The notes: generated from the letters alone by a model not told the origin. A stretch of 64,000 bases of DNA from Trichococcus collinsii (GCF_900107505.1 NZ_FNQH01000003.1:372001-436000), one strand, 5' to 3'; counted from the stretch's first letter, positions 16,865 to 25,415 are shown. A program made the numbers and translations.

Positions 16865-16978
16865 TTAAACAGAAGCTGGAACCACAAGGGCTCCTGTAAT
16901 TGATATAAAATCGATTACATGTTCTATATTCTCATATGCCCCACAAGAATGCAATATATTTTTTATGATAATGAACAA
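16865..16978 (-). other. Possible small peptide gene or gene remnant
   Basis: A 37-codon minus-strand frame with a TTG start ends in hydrophobic IDFISITGALVVPASV and contains one Cys (LHSCGAYENIEHV). No clear ribosome site is seen, but a good minus-strand terminator follows 26 bases downstream, so some transcript ends here. It could be a short peptide gene or the 3' end of a lost gene; I cannot assign a family. Confidence 0.25.
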
Positions 16979-17000
16979 ATTGGTTAAGTAAACAGGGGGA

Positions 17001-17443
17001 CTGCCGGCGAAGGGTGTAAGACCCTCGCTGCTCCGACTAGAGGTGGCTTCGCCGGAGCAGGCGCTCCTAAGGGTAGGTCAGCTCCGACGACGACCCGCTC
17101 CCCGAAGAAGTGCGAGCTGACCAGTCCCTAGCTCCGGCCAACATTCGCTCGCAGGAGGAGAGCATATCACCGGAACCCCACCTCCTGTAAGGAGGGCGTT
17201 CACCGGAGAAAAGCACCAGCTCCGATTAGAGGTGTCTTCGCCGGAGTAGGCGTGCCTAAGGGTACGTCAGCTCCGACGAGGGATTGCTCACCATAGAAGA
17301 GCGAGCTACCTAGCCACTAGCTCCGGCCAAAATTCTCTCGCAGGAGCAGAGCATATCACCGGAACCCCACCTCCGGCGAGAAGGGCGTTCACCGGAGAAA
17401 AGCACCAGTTCCGATCAGGATTGCCTTCGTCGGAGCAGCGAGT
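17001..17443. repeat. GC-rich composite repeat array B (189-bp period)
   Basis: Homologous points at 17031, 17220 and 17409 give a strict 189-bp period. Units hold hairpins with CTCCG/CGGAG arms and the segment AGCTCCGGCCAACATTCGCT. Orientation matches arrays C and D. Confidence 0.85.
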
Positions 17444-17486
17444 ACTACCGGCATACCTTAAGTTTCGCGCCCACGCGAAACAAAAA

Positions 17487-17522
17487 AAAGGAACCGAGAG
17501 TCCTCAGACTAATCGGTTCTTC
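17487..17522 (-). terminator. Terminator of the coiled-coil protein gene
   Basis: GAACCGA (17491-17497) pairs with TCGGTTC (17513-17519); the minus strand continues with a run of T. Confidence 0.75.
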
Positions 17523-17537
17523 ACATTCATATACAAT

Positions 17538-18437
17538 TCAAATCACTTTATCATCCTCAACCGCCAACACTTCTAGCGTCGTTTCCAACTCGCGCTTCTT
17601 CGCCGCCAAACTTTCCATGACATCCTCGGTGCTGTCCTGTAGCTTCTTTAGGTTTTCGATGTTCTTCTCAATGATGACTTTCGTTCCCCAATCGGAGAAG
17701 AGGTTGTCGAAGAAGATGTCCAGGGCGCGCTGGGTGGATGAGATGGTCTCGAGGTCGCTCTCGAAGACGAAATCCAGGTCGCGCAGTTCCCGCGCAAAAG
17801 TATAGACGGTCTGTTCGAGATGCAGGAGCGAGGCTTCGGCAGCATCCAGTTTGTCGTGCTTCAGGAAATCCAGGATAAGGCTGCTGTCGGTGATCAGATC
17901 CCAAGTCGAAATGGCATCGGCGGCATCGAGGCCGCTGATGATATCCGATAGGGATTCCAGCACCGCGATACCGGCTTGTTCAGCTTCATTCGTTTCGCGC
18001 CATTCGTGCTGAATTGCCAGAATCTGTTGTTGGCGCTCGCTGATGACTTTATTCATGTCCGGATGTTTGCGCAGGACGTCTTCCTTGATGTTGCGCAGCC
18101 GCAGCTTTTTCTCTTCGATATCTGCTTCGACTTCTTTGACTCTGCGCGCAGCGGCGATTTTCATCGCATAGGTTTTGTCGAACTCGACTTTGGCGCTGAT
18201 GATTTCCCGGTACTCTTTGTCATAACGGCGGTCGAAGTTGCCGAAGAGCTTCAGGAGCGTGTTCGAGAAACTGTCATTGCGCAGCCGTTCCAGGTCGCGG
18301 TTCTCCTTTTCCAAAGTCGCAATGGCTTTTTCCAGTGCTTCTTGGTATTTCGAAAGATTCTCCTCGGCGTTGAAAAGCTTGCGGGCCAACGACCCTAACT
18401 GGAGCATCAATATTTCATATTCCATTCCGACATCCAT
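17538..18437 (-). CDS. Coiled-coil protein of unknown function
   Basis: A 299-residue, strongly charged, largely helical protein with heptad-rich stretches: about 20-58 (LFNAEENLSKYQEALEKAIA, ENRDLERLRND), about 90-135 (RRVKEVEADIEEKKLRLRNI) and 255-290 (IIEKNIENLKKLQDSTEDV). No signal peptide or membrane segment, so it is probably cytoplasmic. The start is fixed by AAAGGAGGC seven bases before the ATG. It lies about 100 bp downstream of the flavodoxin gene on the same strand with a hairpin between them, so co-transcription is uncertain. No family is recognised. Confidence 0.75.
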   Translation of the reverse strand: MDVGMEYEILMLQLGSLARKLFNAEENLSKYQEALEKAIATLEKENRDLERLRNDSFSNTLLKLFGNFDRRYDKEYREIISAKVEFDKTYAMKIAAARRVKEVEADIEEKKLRLRNIKEDVLRKHPDMNKVISERQQQILAIQHEWRETNEAEQAGIAVLESLSDIISGLDAADAISTWDLITDSSLILDFLKHDKLDAAEASLLHLEQTVYTFARELRDLDFVFESDLETISSTQRALDIFFDNLFSDWGTKVIIEKNIENLKKLQDSTEDVMESLAAKKRELETTLEVLAVEDDKVI

Positions 18438-18467
18438 GGAACCGCCTCCTTTCTGTTGTAAAAAACA

Positions 18468-18505
18468 AGAGCCAACTGCAGGGATTCCCGAATGCCGACT
18501 CTTGC
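18468..18505 (-). terminator. Hairpin after the flavodoxin gene
   Basis: CAAGAG and CTCTTG arms (18468-18473 / 18500-18505), with additional pairing inside and TTGTTTTTT following on the minus strand. Moderate terminator. Confidence 0.55.
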
Positions 18506-18535
18506 TTTTGTTATTGCGGTAATGAAGGGTGTTGC

Positions 18536-18985
18536 TTATTTGTTCAGCGCCGCTACCATCGCTTCAGAGAATTTCTGCAGGTTCGCGATATCCTCTTCTT
18601 CGGCGTTCAAGTCGACCTTGACGTTTTCAGCGCCGATTGTTGCCCCGAATTTCTTGAATTGGGCTTCGAAATCGTCGACTGCTTTGCAGTAATATTCATA
18701 GAATGTATCCCCAGATCCGACGACTCCGGCAATTTTGCCAGTGAAGTCAACATCTTCCATCTCTTCATAGAAGTCCATGAATTCGTCCGGCAAGTCGCCG
18801 TCGGATCCGTATGTGTAAGTCGCGATGATGTTCATGTCATATGCTAAGAAGTCCTCCGGTCCGGCTTGTGAACATTCTTTTACTTCCACGTCAACGCCCA
18901 ATGCTTCCAATTGGTCTGCGACGATATCGGCGATTTCTTCGGTATTCCCTGTCAAACTTGCGTATACGATCAATGCTGATGCCAT
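18536..18985 (-). CDS. Flavodoxin (short chain)
   Basis: A 149-residue FMN-binding electron carrier. The phosphate loop SLTGNTEEIA follows the first strand (residues 10-19), the aromatic flavin-flanking region TYTYGSDGDLPDEF lies near 57-70 and VVGSGDTFYEYYCKAVDDFE near 88-107. The length is that of a short-chain flavodoxin. AAGAAAGAGGGAA precedes the ATG. Partners such as pyruvate-flavodoxin oxidoreductase are not in the window. Confidence 0.92.
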   Translation of the reverse strand: MASALIVYASLTGNTEEIADIVADQLEALGVDVEVKECSQAGPEDFLAYDMNIIATYTYGSDGDLPDEFMDFYEEMEDVDFTGKIAGVVGSGDTFYEYYCKAVDDFEAQFKKFGATIGAENVKVDLNAEEEDIANLQKFSEAMVAALNK

Positions 18986-19079
18986 TGTATTTCCCTCTTT
19001 CTTCTCACGATTGCTTTCTATTCAAAGTATACCAAAGTTCCGTCGGGTTGGCATCTAATAATCGCATAATTGCGACAGG

Positions 19080-19360
19080 GCGTTCTGCGGCCGCGCAGCT
19101 CCGAGGAGCGCGGCCTTCGCCGGAGGAGGGCAGCACCTCCGTTGAGAAGGGCGCTCGCCGGAGGAAAGCGCCAGTTCCGACAAGGGTTGTCTTCGCCGGA
19201 GCAGACGCGGGCGCCGAGCTATCACCTCCGGCGAGCCATCACTCGAAGGAGGACAGTCTCCGTCTGCGTACTCAGCTCCGGCCAGCATTCGCTCACAGGA
19301 GGGGGGGAGATTACCGGCACCACACCTCCTGCAAAAGGACACGTCGTCGGAAGTCACTTC
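19080..19360. repeat. GC-rich composite repeat array C
   Basis: About one and a half units of the composite family (CTCCG/CGGAG hairpins, AGCTCCGGCCAGCATTCGCT segment) in the same orientation as arrays B and D. It fills most of the gap between the flavodoxin gene and the NERD gene. Confidence 0.8.
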
Positions 19361-19433
19361 GGTAATAAAAAAGCTAATGACGATGGCGTGCAGATATTAT
19401 TGGTGACGATTGAATTCAGAAGGAGGAGAGAGA

Positions 19434-20333
19434 ATGGCATATAAGGAACGCGAAAAGCCGCGGATGCTCTGCATTTATGAAGCGTTGGCCAAACGGATGA
19501 AATTGGGGCCGGGGGATCAATATTATTTGTTGCATATGGATGGAGGCTTCAGGGGTGAATGCGGGCTGGATGTGTATACGGATGCACTGGATTCGCGCTG
19601 TTTGGTGCTGAATGATCTGCAGTTGCGGCACAATCGCATCTCGATTCAGATCGATACGTTGGTGATTTGTCCCGATAAGCTGTTGGTGTATGAAACGAAA
19701 AACTACAAGGGGGATCATCAGTGGGGATCCTTGACACTCCGGAAACCAAGCGGCGCCACAATGGAAAATCCGTCTGTCCAGCTGAATCGAACGATGGCAA
19801 GATTGGGTGTGCTGCTTGCGGATCTGAATATAGAGATGCCGATTGAAGGCTTTGTCGTCTTCATCAATCCTGAGTTCAATTTGCTGAGTACCCGTAAAAT
19901 TGAGGAATACTTGCTTCCCGGGCAGATTCCGCGTCATTTCCAGAATTTCCGGGTGAAAGGAGCAATTGGGCCGCAGCAACAGCGGCTGGCGGATTCGTTG
20001 ATCCGGATGCACAATCCTCGCCATTTTGCCGAGGAACTACCGGAAATCGACTACGCGAAGTTGCGAAAAGAGCTGTTCTGCCTGGATTGCGGTTCGGCGG
20101 TGCGTCTTGATGGGGTTAAGTCGGTCTATTGTCCGGTTTGCAAAAAAAGGAGGCGGACGACGAAAATGATTCTGCACAATATCGAAGAGTTCCGGCTGCT
20201 TTTTCCGGATGCGAAAGTGACGACGCCGCGGATGGCTGAGTGGTGCGGGATGGACAATAAAGATCGGATTTATCGGGTTCTCCGCAAGAACTATAAAGCT
20301 GTGGGAAAGTGTCACGGGCGCTATTACGTATAA
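19434..20333 (+). CDS. NERD-domain protein with C-terminal zinc ribbon
   Basis: A 299-residue protein with a nuclease-related (NERD) domain in the N-terminal half: ISIQIDTLVICPDKLLVYET followed by KNYKG matches the family's D...E-x-K core. The C-terminal part has a four-cysteine zinc ribbon (FCLDCGSAV ... YCPVCKKRR, about residues 220-245) and a small basic, HTH-like tail (VTTPRMAEWCGMDNKDRIYR). The start is the ATG at 19434 after AGGAGGAGAG. It stands alone between repeat arrays C and D. NERD proteins are predicted to process DNA; the target is unknown. Confidence 0.8.
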   Translation: MAYKEREKPRMLCIYEALAKRMKLGPGDQYYLLHMDGGFRGECGLDVYTDALDSRCLVLNDLQLRHNRISIQIDTLVICPDKLLVYETKNYKGDHQWGSLTLRKPSGATMENPSVQLNRTMARLGVLLADLNIEMPIEGFVVFINPEFNLLSTRKIEEYLLPGQIPRHFQNFRVKGAIGPQQQRLADSLIRMHNPRHFAEELPEIDYAKLRKELFCLDCGSAVRLDGVKSVYCPVCKKRRRTTKMILHNIEEFRLLFPDAKVTTPRMAEWCGMDNKDRIYRVLRKNYKAVGKCHGRYYV

Positions 20334-20414
20334 GGGCAAGAACTCCGACAAAGCTACGGCTCGTCGGAGTTCTTGCCTGTTTGCTTATATAAGGGATTGT
20401 ATAGTGGCAGGACA

Positions 20415-21185
20415 CTGTTCTCCGACGGGGACTGGCTTCGCCGGAGCTGTTGCGAGATGGGAACAGGTCCTCCGATGAGAGGTTGCTCGCTGGAGGACAG
20501 GCTGTTAATCCGCGCTCAGCTCCGGCTGGGTTCCGGTAACAGGAGGAAGATGAATACCGAAGAGCCCACCTCCGTTGAGAAGGGCGCTCACCGGAGGAAA
20601 GCACCAGTTCCGATTAGGGGTTACTTCGCCGGAGCAGATGCGAGCGCCGGGCTCTCACCTCCGACGAGCCATCGCTCGTCGGAGGACAGGATACGTCCGC
20701 ACGCTCAGCTCCGGCCAGCATTCGCTTGCAGGAGGAAGATGAATACCGAAGAGCCCAACTCCGTTGAGAGGGGCGCTCACCGGAGGAAGGCACCAGCTCC
20801 TGTTAGGGTTTGCTTCGCCGGAGCAGAGGCGAGCGCCGAGCTCTCACCTCCGACGAGCCATCGCTCGAAGGAGGACAGGATACGTCCACACGCTCAGCTC
20901 CGGCCAGCATTCGCTTGCAGGAGGAAGATGAATACCGAAGAGCCCAACTCCGTTGAGAACGGCGCTCACCGGAGGAAGGCACCAGCTCCTGTTAGGGTTT
21001 GCTTCGCCGGAGCAGATGCGAGCGCCGAGCTCTCACCTCCGACGAGCCATCGCTCGCAGGAGGACAGGATCCGTCCACACGCTCAGCTCCGACCAGAGTC
21101 CGGTAACAGGAGGACGGTAGATCACCGGAACCCCAGCTCCGCCGAGAGTGCTTTTCGTCGGAGCTGGGCGGCACCGACGGGCCGC
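20415..21185. repeat. GC-rich composite repeat array D (four 189-bp units)
   Basis: Homologous AGGAGG points at 20541, 20730, 20919 and 21108 give an exact 189-bp period. Each unit carries hairpins with arms CTCCGACGAG/CTCGTCGGAG-like and GCTCCGGCC...GGAGGA. Because 189 is a multiple of three, the array stays open in one frame (63-residue repeats), which I regard as non-coding. It ends just before the cdr promoter. Confidence 0.88.
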
Positions 21186-21233
21186 CACCGAAAGTTTGTG
21201 CAAAAAGTTTTTAACATTATCGACACATTTCCC

Positions 21234-21262
21234 TTTACAAATTATACCTACCGGGGTATTAT
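21234..21262 (+). promoter_or_regulatory. cdr promoter with CsoR/CstR-like operator in its spacer
   Basis: TTTACA (21234-21239), 17-base spacer, TATTAT (21257-21262). The spacer contains ATACC-TACCGG-GGTAT (21244-21259), an inverted repeat of the kind bound by CsoR-family repressors, including the persulfide sensor CstR. A bound repressor would block RNA polymerase directly. Confidence 0.6.
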
Positions 21263-21313
21263 TATCAGCATACAACCGAAACCTAAAAACTTTGTGAAAT
21301 GAGGATTATATAA

Positions 21314-23815
21314 ATGAAACGTAAAATTGTGATCATCGGCGGCGTAGCCGGCGGAGCGACTGCAGCGGCACGCTTGAGAAGATTGAATGAAGAGGATGAA
21401 ATCGTCATCTTCGAAAAGGGTGAATACATCTCTTTCGCGAACTGCGGCTTGCCGTACCACATCGGCGGCGTAATCCAAGAGCGCGACAACTTGTTGTTGG
21501 AGACAGTCGGCGGCATGGCGAAGAAATTCAACATCGGCATCAAGAACTTCAGCGAAGTCGTGAAGATCAACCGCGGCAAAAAGACAATCACAGTGAAACA
21601 CGTATTGACCGGCGCAACGACGGAAGAAAGCTATGATAAGTTGATCATCTCGACCGGCGCGAAGCCGATCAAACCGGCCATCACCGGCATCGAGGAAGCG
21701 GAGAACGTCTTCACATTGCGCAACATCCCGGACATGGACAAGATCAAAGCCTACATCACTGAGCACCAAGTCAAACGCGCGACTGTCATCGGTGGCGGCT
21801 TCATCGGTTTGGAAATGATGGAAAACCTATGGGAATTGGGCATCCACGTATCCTTGATCGAAATGAGCGACCAGGTCATGGCACCGATCGACTTCGAAAT
21901 GGCGCAATCCGTGCATGCGCATATCGATATGCATAATGTCAACTTGATCTTGAACGATGGCGTTAAAGCCTTCGAAAACAACGGATCAAAAGTCCGCTTG
22001 AACAGCGGCAAAGTCCTGAACACGGACATGACGATCCTTTCTATTGGCGTGACGCCAGAGAACGACTTGGCAATCGAATCCGACCTTAAGACAGGCTTCA
22101 GAGGCGCAATCGTCGTGAACGACCAGCTGCAGACTTCCGATCCGGATATCTTCGCGGTAGGCGACGTCATCGAAGTGACCGACTTCGTCAACGGCAAACC
22201 GACAGTAGTGCCATTGGCTTGGCCGGCGAACCGTCAAGGCCGCTTGGTGGCTGATCACTTGAACGGCATGGATGTCCGCTACAAAGGCACGATGGGAACT
22301 TCTGTTGCGAAGGTCTTCGAATTGACGGTGGCGGCAGCCGGAAACAACGAGAAAACATTGAATGGATCGGATACAGACTACAAAGTCGTGCATATCCATC
22401 CGAACTCCCATGCCGGTTATTACCCAGGCGCTTCCCCGTTGGACATCAAATTGTTGTTCGGCTTGGACGGAAAAATTTTGGGTGTGCAAGCAGTCGGGAT
22501 GGAAGGCGTCGAAAAACGTGTCGATGTCATCGCGACGGCCATGAAATTGGGCGCGACCGTTTACGATTTGCCGGATTTGGAATTGGCATACGCACCGCCG
22601 TATTCATCCGCAAAAGACCCTGCCAACATCGCAGGTTATGTGGCTTCCAACATGTTGGAGGGTACGATCGACACTTTCCAATGGCATGAAGTCGATGGCC
22701 TGATTGCAAAAGGCGCCTTCCTGTTGGATGTCCGTGAAGACTTCGAGTTGGCGACCGGCGTGCTGGGCAATGCCTACACGATCCCATTAGGCGACATCCG
22801 TGCCCGCATGAGCGAATTGCCGAAAGACAAAACGATCTATGTGTTCTGCCAAGTCGGCCACCGCGGCTACAACGCGGCCCGCATCCTGATGCAGAACGGC
22901 TTCACCGTCAAAAACCTGGACGGCGGCTACAAGACCTACAAACAAGCCAAAACGACTTTGACCTATCAAGAGGACGTGCCGGAAGCAGCGGTCCACGTCG
23001 AACCAACACACGCTAAACCTGCCGCACAACCGGTCGGCAACACGATTCAAGTCGATGCCTGCGGACTGCAGTGCCCAGGCCCGATCCTGAAAGTGAAAGA
23101 AAACATCGATAAGATGGTCGACGGCCAAGAACTGATCATCGAAGCATCCGACTTCGGCTTCCTGGCCGACATCGCCGCCTGGACGAAGAACACCGGCAAC
23201 ACAATGATCTCGAAAGAAATCGACGGCAAAATCGTCCGAGCGCATATTTCTAAAGGGAAAACAGCTCCGGCAGTTCCAGCAACTGGCTTCACCCCTGCGG
23301 CATTGGCAGCCCAAGCGGCACAAGCACCTGTCCTGCAGGAAACGAAAGACGGGGCAACGATGGTTGTCTTCAGCGGGGACTTGGACAAAGCCTTGGCTTC
23401 CTTCATCATCGCCAACGGAGCAGCGGCTTACGGCAAGCCAGTGACGATGTTCTTCACTTTCTGGGGCTTGAACGTCATCAAGCGTCCGGAGAAAGTCAGC
23501 GTAGCGAAACGCGGCATGGAAAAAATGTTCGACATCATGTTGCCGAACCACGCAGGTCAATTGCCTATCTCGAAAATGAACATGGGCGGCATGGGATCGA
23601 AAATGATCCAAGCCGTTATGAAACAGAAGAACGTTGACCCATTGCCGGTCATGATCGCCCAAGCGCAAAAAATGGGCGTGAAGATGGTAGCCTGCACAAT
23701 GTCCATGGACATCATGGGCATCAAAGAAGAGGAAATCATCGAAGGCGTGGACTTCGGCGGTGTAGCAGCATACATCGGCGACACGATGGATGCCAACTTG
23801 AATTTGTTCATCTAA
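21314..23815 (+). CDS. cdr: CoA-disulfide reductase / rhodanese / TusA / DsrE fusion
   Basis: An 833-residue four-domain sulfur-handling protein. Residues 1-450 form a FAD/NAD(P)H pyridine-nucleotide disulfide reductase of the CoADR type, with IIGGVAGGATAAARLRR and active Cys44 in FANCGLPYHIGG. About 455-550 is a rhodanese with Cys512 in VFCQVGHRGYNAAR. About 575-650 is a TusA-like domain with Cys587 in ACGLQCPGPILK. About 670-833 is a DsrE-like domain ending GDTMDANLNLFI. This combination suggests reduction of CoA persulfide or disulfide and relay of sulfane sulfur. It is a single gene with a CstR-like operator upstream and a terminator downstream. A copy of its 3' end lies near 27.0 kb. Confidence 0.9.
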   Translation: MKRKIVIIGGVAGGATAAARLRRLNEEDEIVIFEKGEYISFANCGLPYHIGGVIQERDNLLLETVGGMAKKFNIGIKNFSEVVKINRGKKTITVKHVLTGATTEESYDKLIISTGAKPIKPAITGIEEAENVFTLRNIPDMDKIKAYITEHQVKRATVIGGGFIGLEMMENLWELGIHVSLIEMSDQVMAPIDFEMAQSVHAHIDMHNVNLILNDGVKAFENNGSKVRLNSGKVLNTDMTILSIGVTPENDLAIESDLKTGFRGAIVVNDQLQTSDPDIFAVGDVIEVTDFVNGKPTVVPLAWPANRQGRLVADHLNGMDVRYKGTMGTSVAKVFELTVAAAGNNEKTLNGSDTDYKVVHIHPNSHAGYYPGASPLDIKLLFGLDGKILGVQAVGMEGVEKRVDVIATAMKLGATVYDLPDLELAYAPPYSSAKDPANIAGYVASNMLEGTIDTFQWHEVDGLIAKGAFLLDVREDFELATGVLGNAYTIPLGDIRARMSELPKDKTIYVFCQVGHRGYNAARILMQNGFTVKNLDGGYKTYKQAKTTLTYQEDVPEAAVHVEPTHAKPAAQPVGNTIQVDACGLQCPGPILKVKENIDKMVDGQELIIEASDFGFLADIAAWTKNTGNTMISKEIDGKIVRAHISKGKTAPAVPATGFTPAALAAQAAQAPVLQETKDGATMVVFSGDLDKALASFIIANGAAAYGKPVTMFFTFWGLNVIKRPEKVSVAKRGMEKMFDIMLPNHAGQLPISKMNMGGMGSKMIQAVMKQKNVDPLPVMIAQAQKMGVKMVACTMSMDIMGIKEEEIIEGVDFGGVAAYIGDTMDANLNLFI

Positions 23816-23830
23816 TGAAAGAACTTTACG

Positions 23831-23858
23831 GCTCCCGCTGCGGCGGGGGCTTTTTCTT
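23831..23858 (+). terminator. Terminator of cdr
   Basis: GCTCCCGC (23831-23838) pairs with GCGGGGGC (23843-23850), then TTTTTCTTTT. The same hairpin is duplicated at 27024-27041. Confidence 0.85.
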
Positions 23859-23909
23859 TTGGCATTCAGTTGTTTTGGATGGTTGGTTTGGACGGTGAAA
23901 TGCGAAGTC

Positions 23910-24150
23910 GTCGACTGAACGTGAAGTGAATGATACCGAACAACCGACGAAAAGCAGGGATGTCGGCTGAACGAAGGGCGAAGAACACCGAACAACCAAC
24001 ACAAACTAAATCTGTGGACTGAACGGAGAGTGAAGAATGCCAAGCAGTCGACAGAACGCTTATCTGTCGGGTGTACACCCAGGACAGTATCCGGAACACC
24101 CGACAGCCTGTCGATCTCTCGGCTGAACGCATAGCGGAAAAGAGTAGTTT
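23910..24150. repeat. 52-bp hairpin repeat, locus d (5 units)
   Basis: Units at 23910, 23962, 24014, 24066 and 24118, each exactly 52 bp apart. Unit 4 is diverged (CTGTCGGGTGT ... ACACCCGACAG) but keeps the hairpin and the spacing; unit 5 is partial. Confidence 0.85.
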
Positions 24151-24564
24151 CGTATCGAGAAATCAACACACCTGTTGGATACTGGCTTGTCTTTTATTCG
24201 GACTCTCGCTCGTGGGCGCTATTTTTCGTGTCGGCAAAAGTGTTGGGCATAATATCAGATATTTTCACTTTTGTCTAGCCTAATTTGACAATTGAGCAAT
24301 TTAGAGATATGGTGAATATAGAAAGATTATTTGTCAAAATATATGACAAATTCAGATTATTCTATTGAATAGTAAAATATTTTCAAATAGTTTCTCTGCG
24401 ATAAACCTGCTTTCTGAATTATTATAACGAGAATGGCTGCAAGCCTTGGAAACAGTTAAGTCTTCACTCCTTATAAAAAATTATTATAACTAGGCGGATT
24501 GATATTGGAAAAACTTTTAAAATATTGATAACATCGGTTTTTTCCGAACACCTCATTATAAATT

Positions 24565-24672
24565 TGAGGGAATACAGGGATAAAGGCAACCTACCCGAAA
24601 TGGTGGGATGCAAAGCAAGAGGGCATTCTGTTAAAAACGGGTAGCAGCCCGTTACGGAAAGGCGGGATTATA
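24565..24672 (+). ncRNA. Predicted c-di-GMP-I (GEMM) riboswitch
   Basis: Matches the class I core: AAAGGCAACC opens a helix CCTACC/GGTGGG capped by CGAAA, followed by GGGATGCAAAGC, then a second arm GGGC...GCCC with GGGTAGCAGCCCGTTAC. These parallel the GGCAAACC, GGGACGCAAAGC and GUAGC..GGUUACC parts of known examples. It lies upstream of the WxL gene. No clear intrinsic terminator follows; GGCGGGATTA occurs both at the aptamer edge (24661) and at the ribosome site of the gene (24748), so control may be translational. The region 24170-24560 shows no gene. Confidence 0.68.
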
Positions 24673-24758
24673 TAAGGAAATATTAGAAAAAATTGGTTAA
24701 TCTGTATAAAGTTTACAAAATCGTACGACCAAATCGAAAAAGAAAAGGCGGGATTAAA

Positions 24759-25322
24759 ATGTTGAAGAAAATGAATAAAATAGCAGCTATCACAATGTTG
24801 TTAAGCGTAATGGGAACGAGCACAGCCTTTGCTGCAGAACCTACCGCAGGAGTTACAGGTACTGGAAATGTTACTATTGATAATTTGACAGCTGCTAACT
24901 TTACTGCCATAACCTTAGATGGTACGACTAAAACAACAACTTCCACAGTGACCGATATGACACTTATTGACGCCACAGGTACTGGTGCTGGTTGGGATGT
25001 AAACTTGAAGGCAACAGCATTTACAAATGCTGGGGCTACTCATAACACCCTGAATACATTACCCGAGGGTTCTTTAGCACTAGGGGCGGTAACTATCACA
25101 GCAGTAGGCGATTCTACAGCTATTACGAATATAACGACAGCAACCGGTGCAATCGATAACGCTAGCGGTGTCACAATTTTAAATGCAGGCATAAATGAGG
25201 GGATGGGAACCTATACAGTAGGTGTGGCTCCTATGACGTTGACTTTGCTGCCTAAGGACGCTAAGGCCGGCAGCTATACTTCAACTATCACGATGACTCT
25301 AACACAAGGGCCAAGTATCTAA
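24759..25322 (+). CDS. WxL-domain surface protein
   Basis: A secreted protein of 187 residues. The signal peptide spans about 1-27 (STAFAAEP cleavage region). Both WxL signatures are present: GWDVNLKATAF near residues 85-95 and the terminal YTSTITMTLTQGP. WxL domains attach non-covalently to peptidoglycan. The protein is almost only the WxL domain, at the short end of the family. The ATG at 24759 is preceded by AAAGGCGGGATTAAA. It lies behind a predicted c-di-GMP riboswitch and ahead of a DUF916/DUF3324 gene, the usual WxL partner. Confidence 0.85.
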   Translation: MLKKMNKIAAITMLLSVMGTSTAFAAEPTAGVTGTGNVTIDNLTAANFTAITLDGTTKTTTSTVTDMTLIDATGTGAGWDVNLKATAFTNAGATHNTLNTLPEGSLALGAVTITAVGDSTAITNITTATGAIDNASGVTILNAGINEGMGTYTVGVAPMTLTLLPKDAKAGSYTSTITMTLTQGPSI

Positions 25323-25347
25323 TCTAACATAAACACAATTTAGTAAC

Positions 25348-25378
25348 GGGGCTGGATCTTTGTCCCAGCCTCTTTCTT
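25348..25378 (+). terminator. Terminator of the WxL gene
   Basis: GGGGCTGGA pairs with TCCCAGCCTC (25348-25372), then TTTCTTATT. Confidence 0.65.
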
Positions 25379-25415
25379 ATTCCTGCCAATTAATCGTAAA
25401 TGTATTCCAAAAAAC

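Noticed and set aside
20373-21302. Rightward 309-codon frame across array D
   Set aside because: It consists only of the 189-bp repeat read in one frame, has an Arg/Pro/Ala/Ser-rich composition from CTCCG motifs, no ribosome site and no family resemblance.
23910-24150. CRISPR array
   Set aside because: The 52-bp units are regular but diverged along their whole length, with no identical repeat/unique spacer pattern and no cas genes nearby.
22787-24169. Leftward 460-codon frame opposite cdr
   Set aside because: It is the antisense shadow of the cdr gene (His/Asp/Val-rich) and runs into the 52-bp repeats; the sense strand encodes a clear four-domain enzyme.
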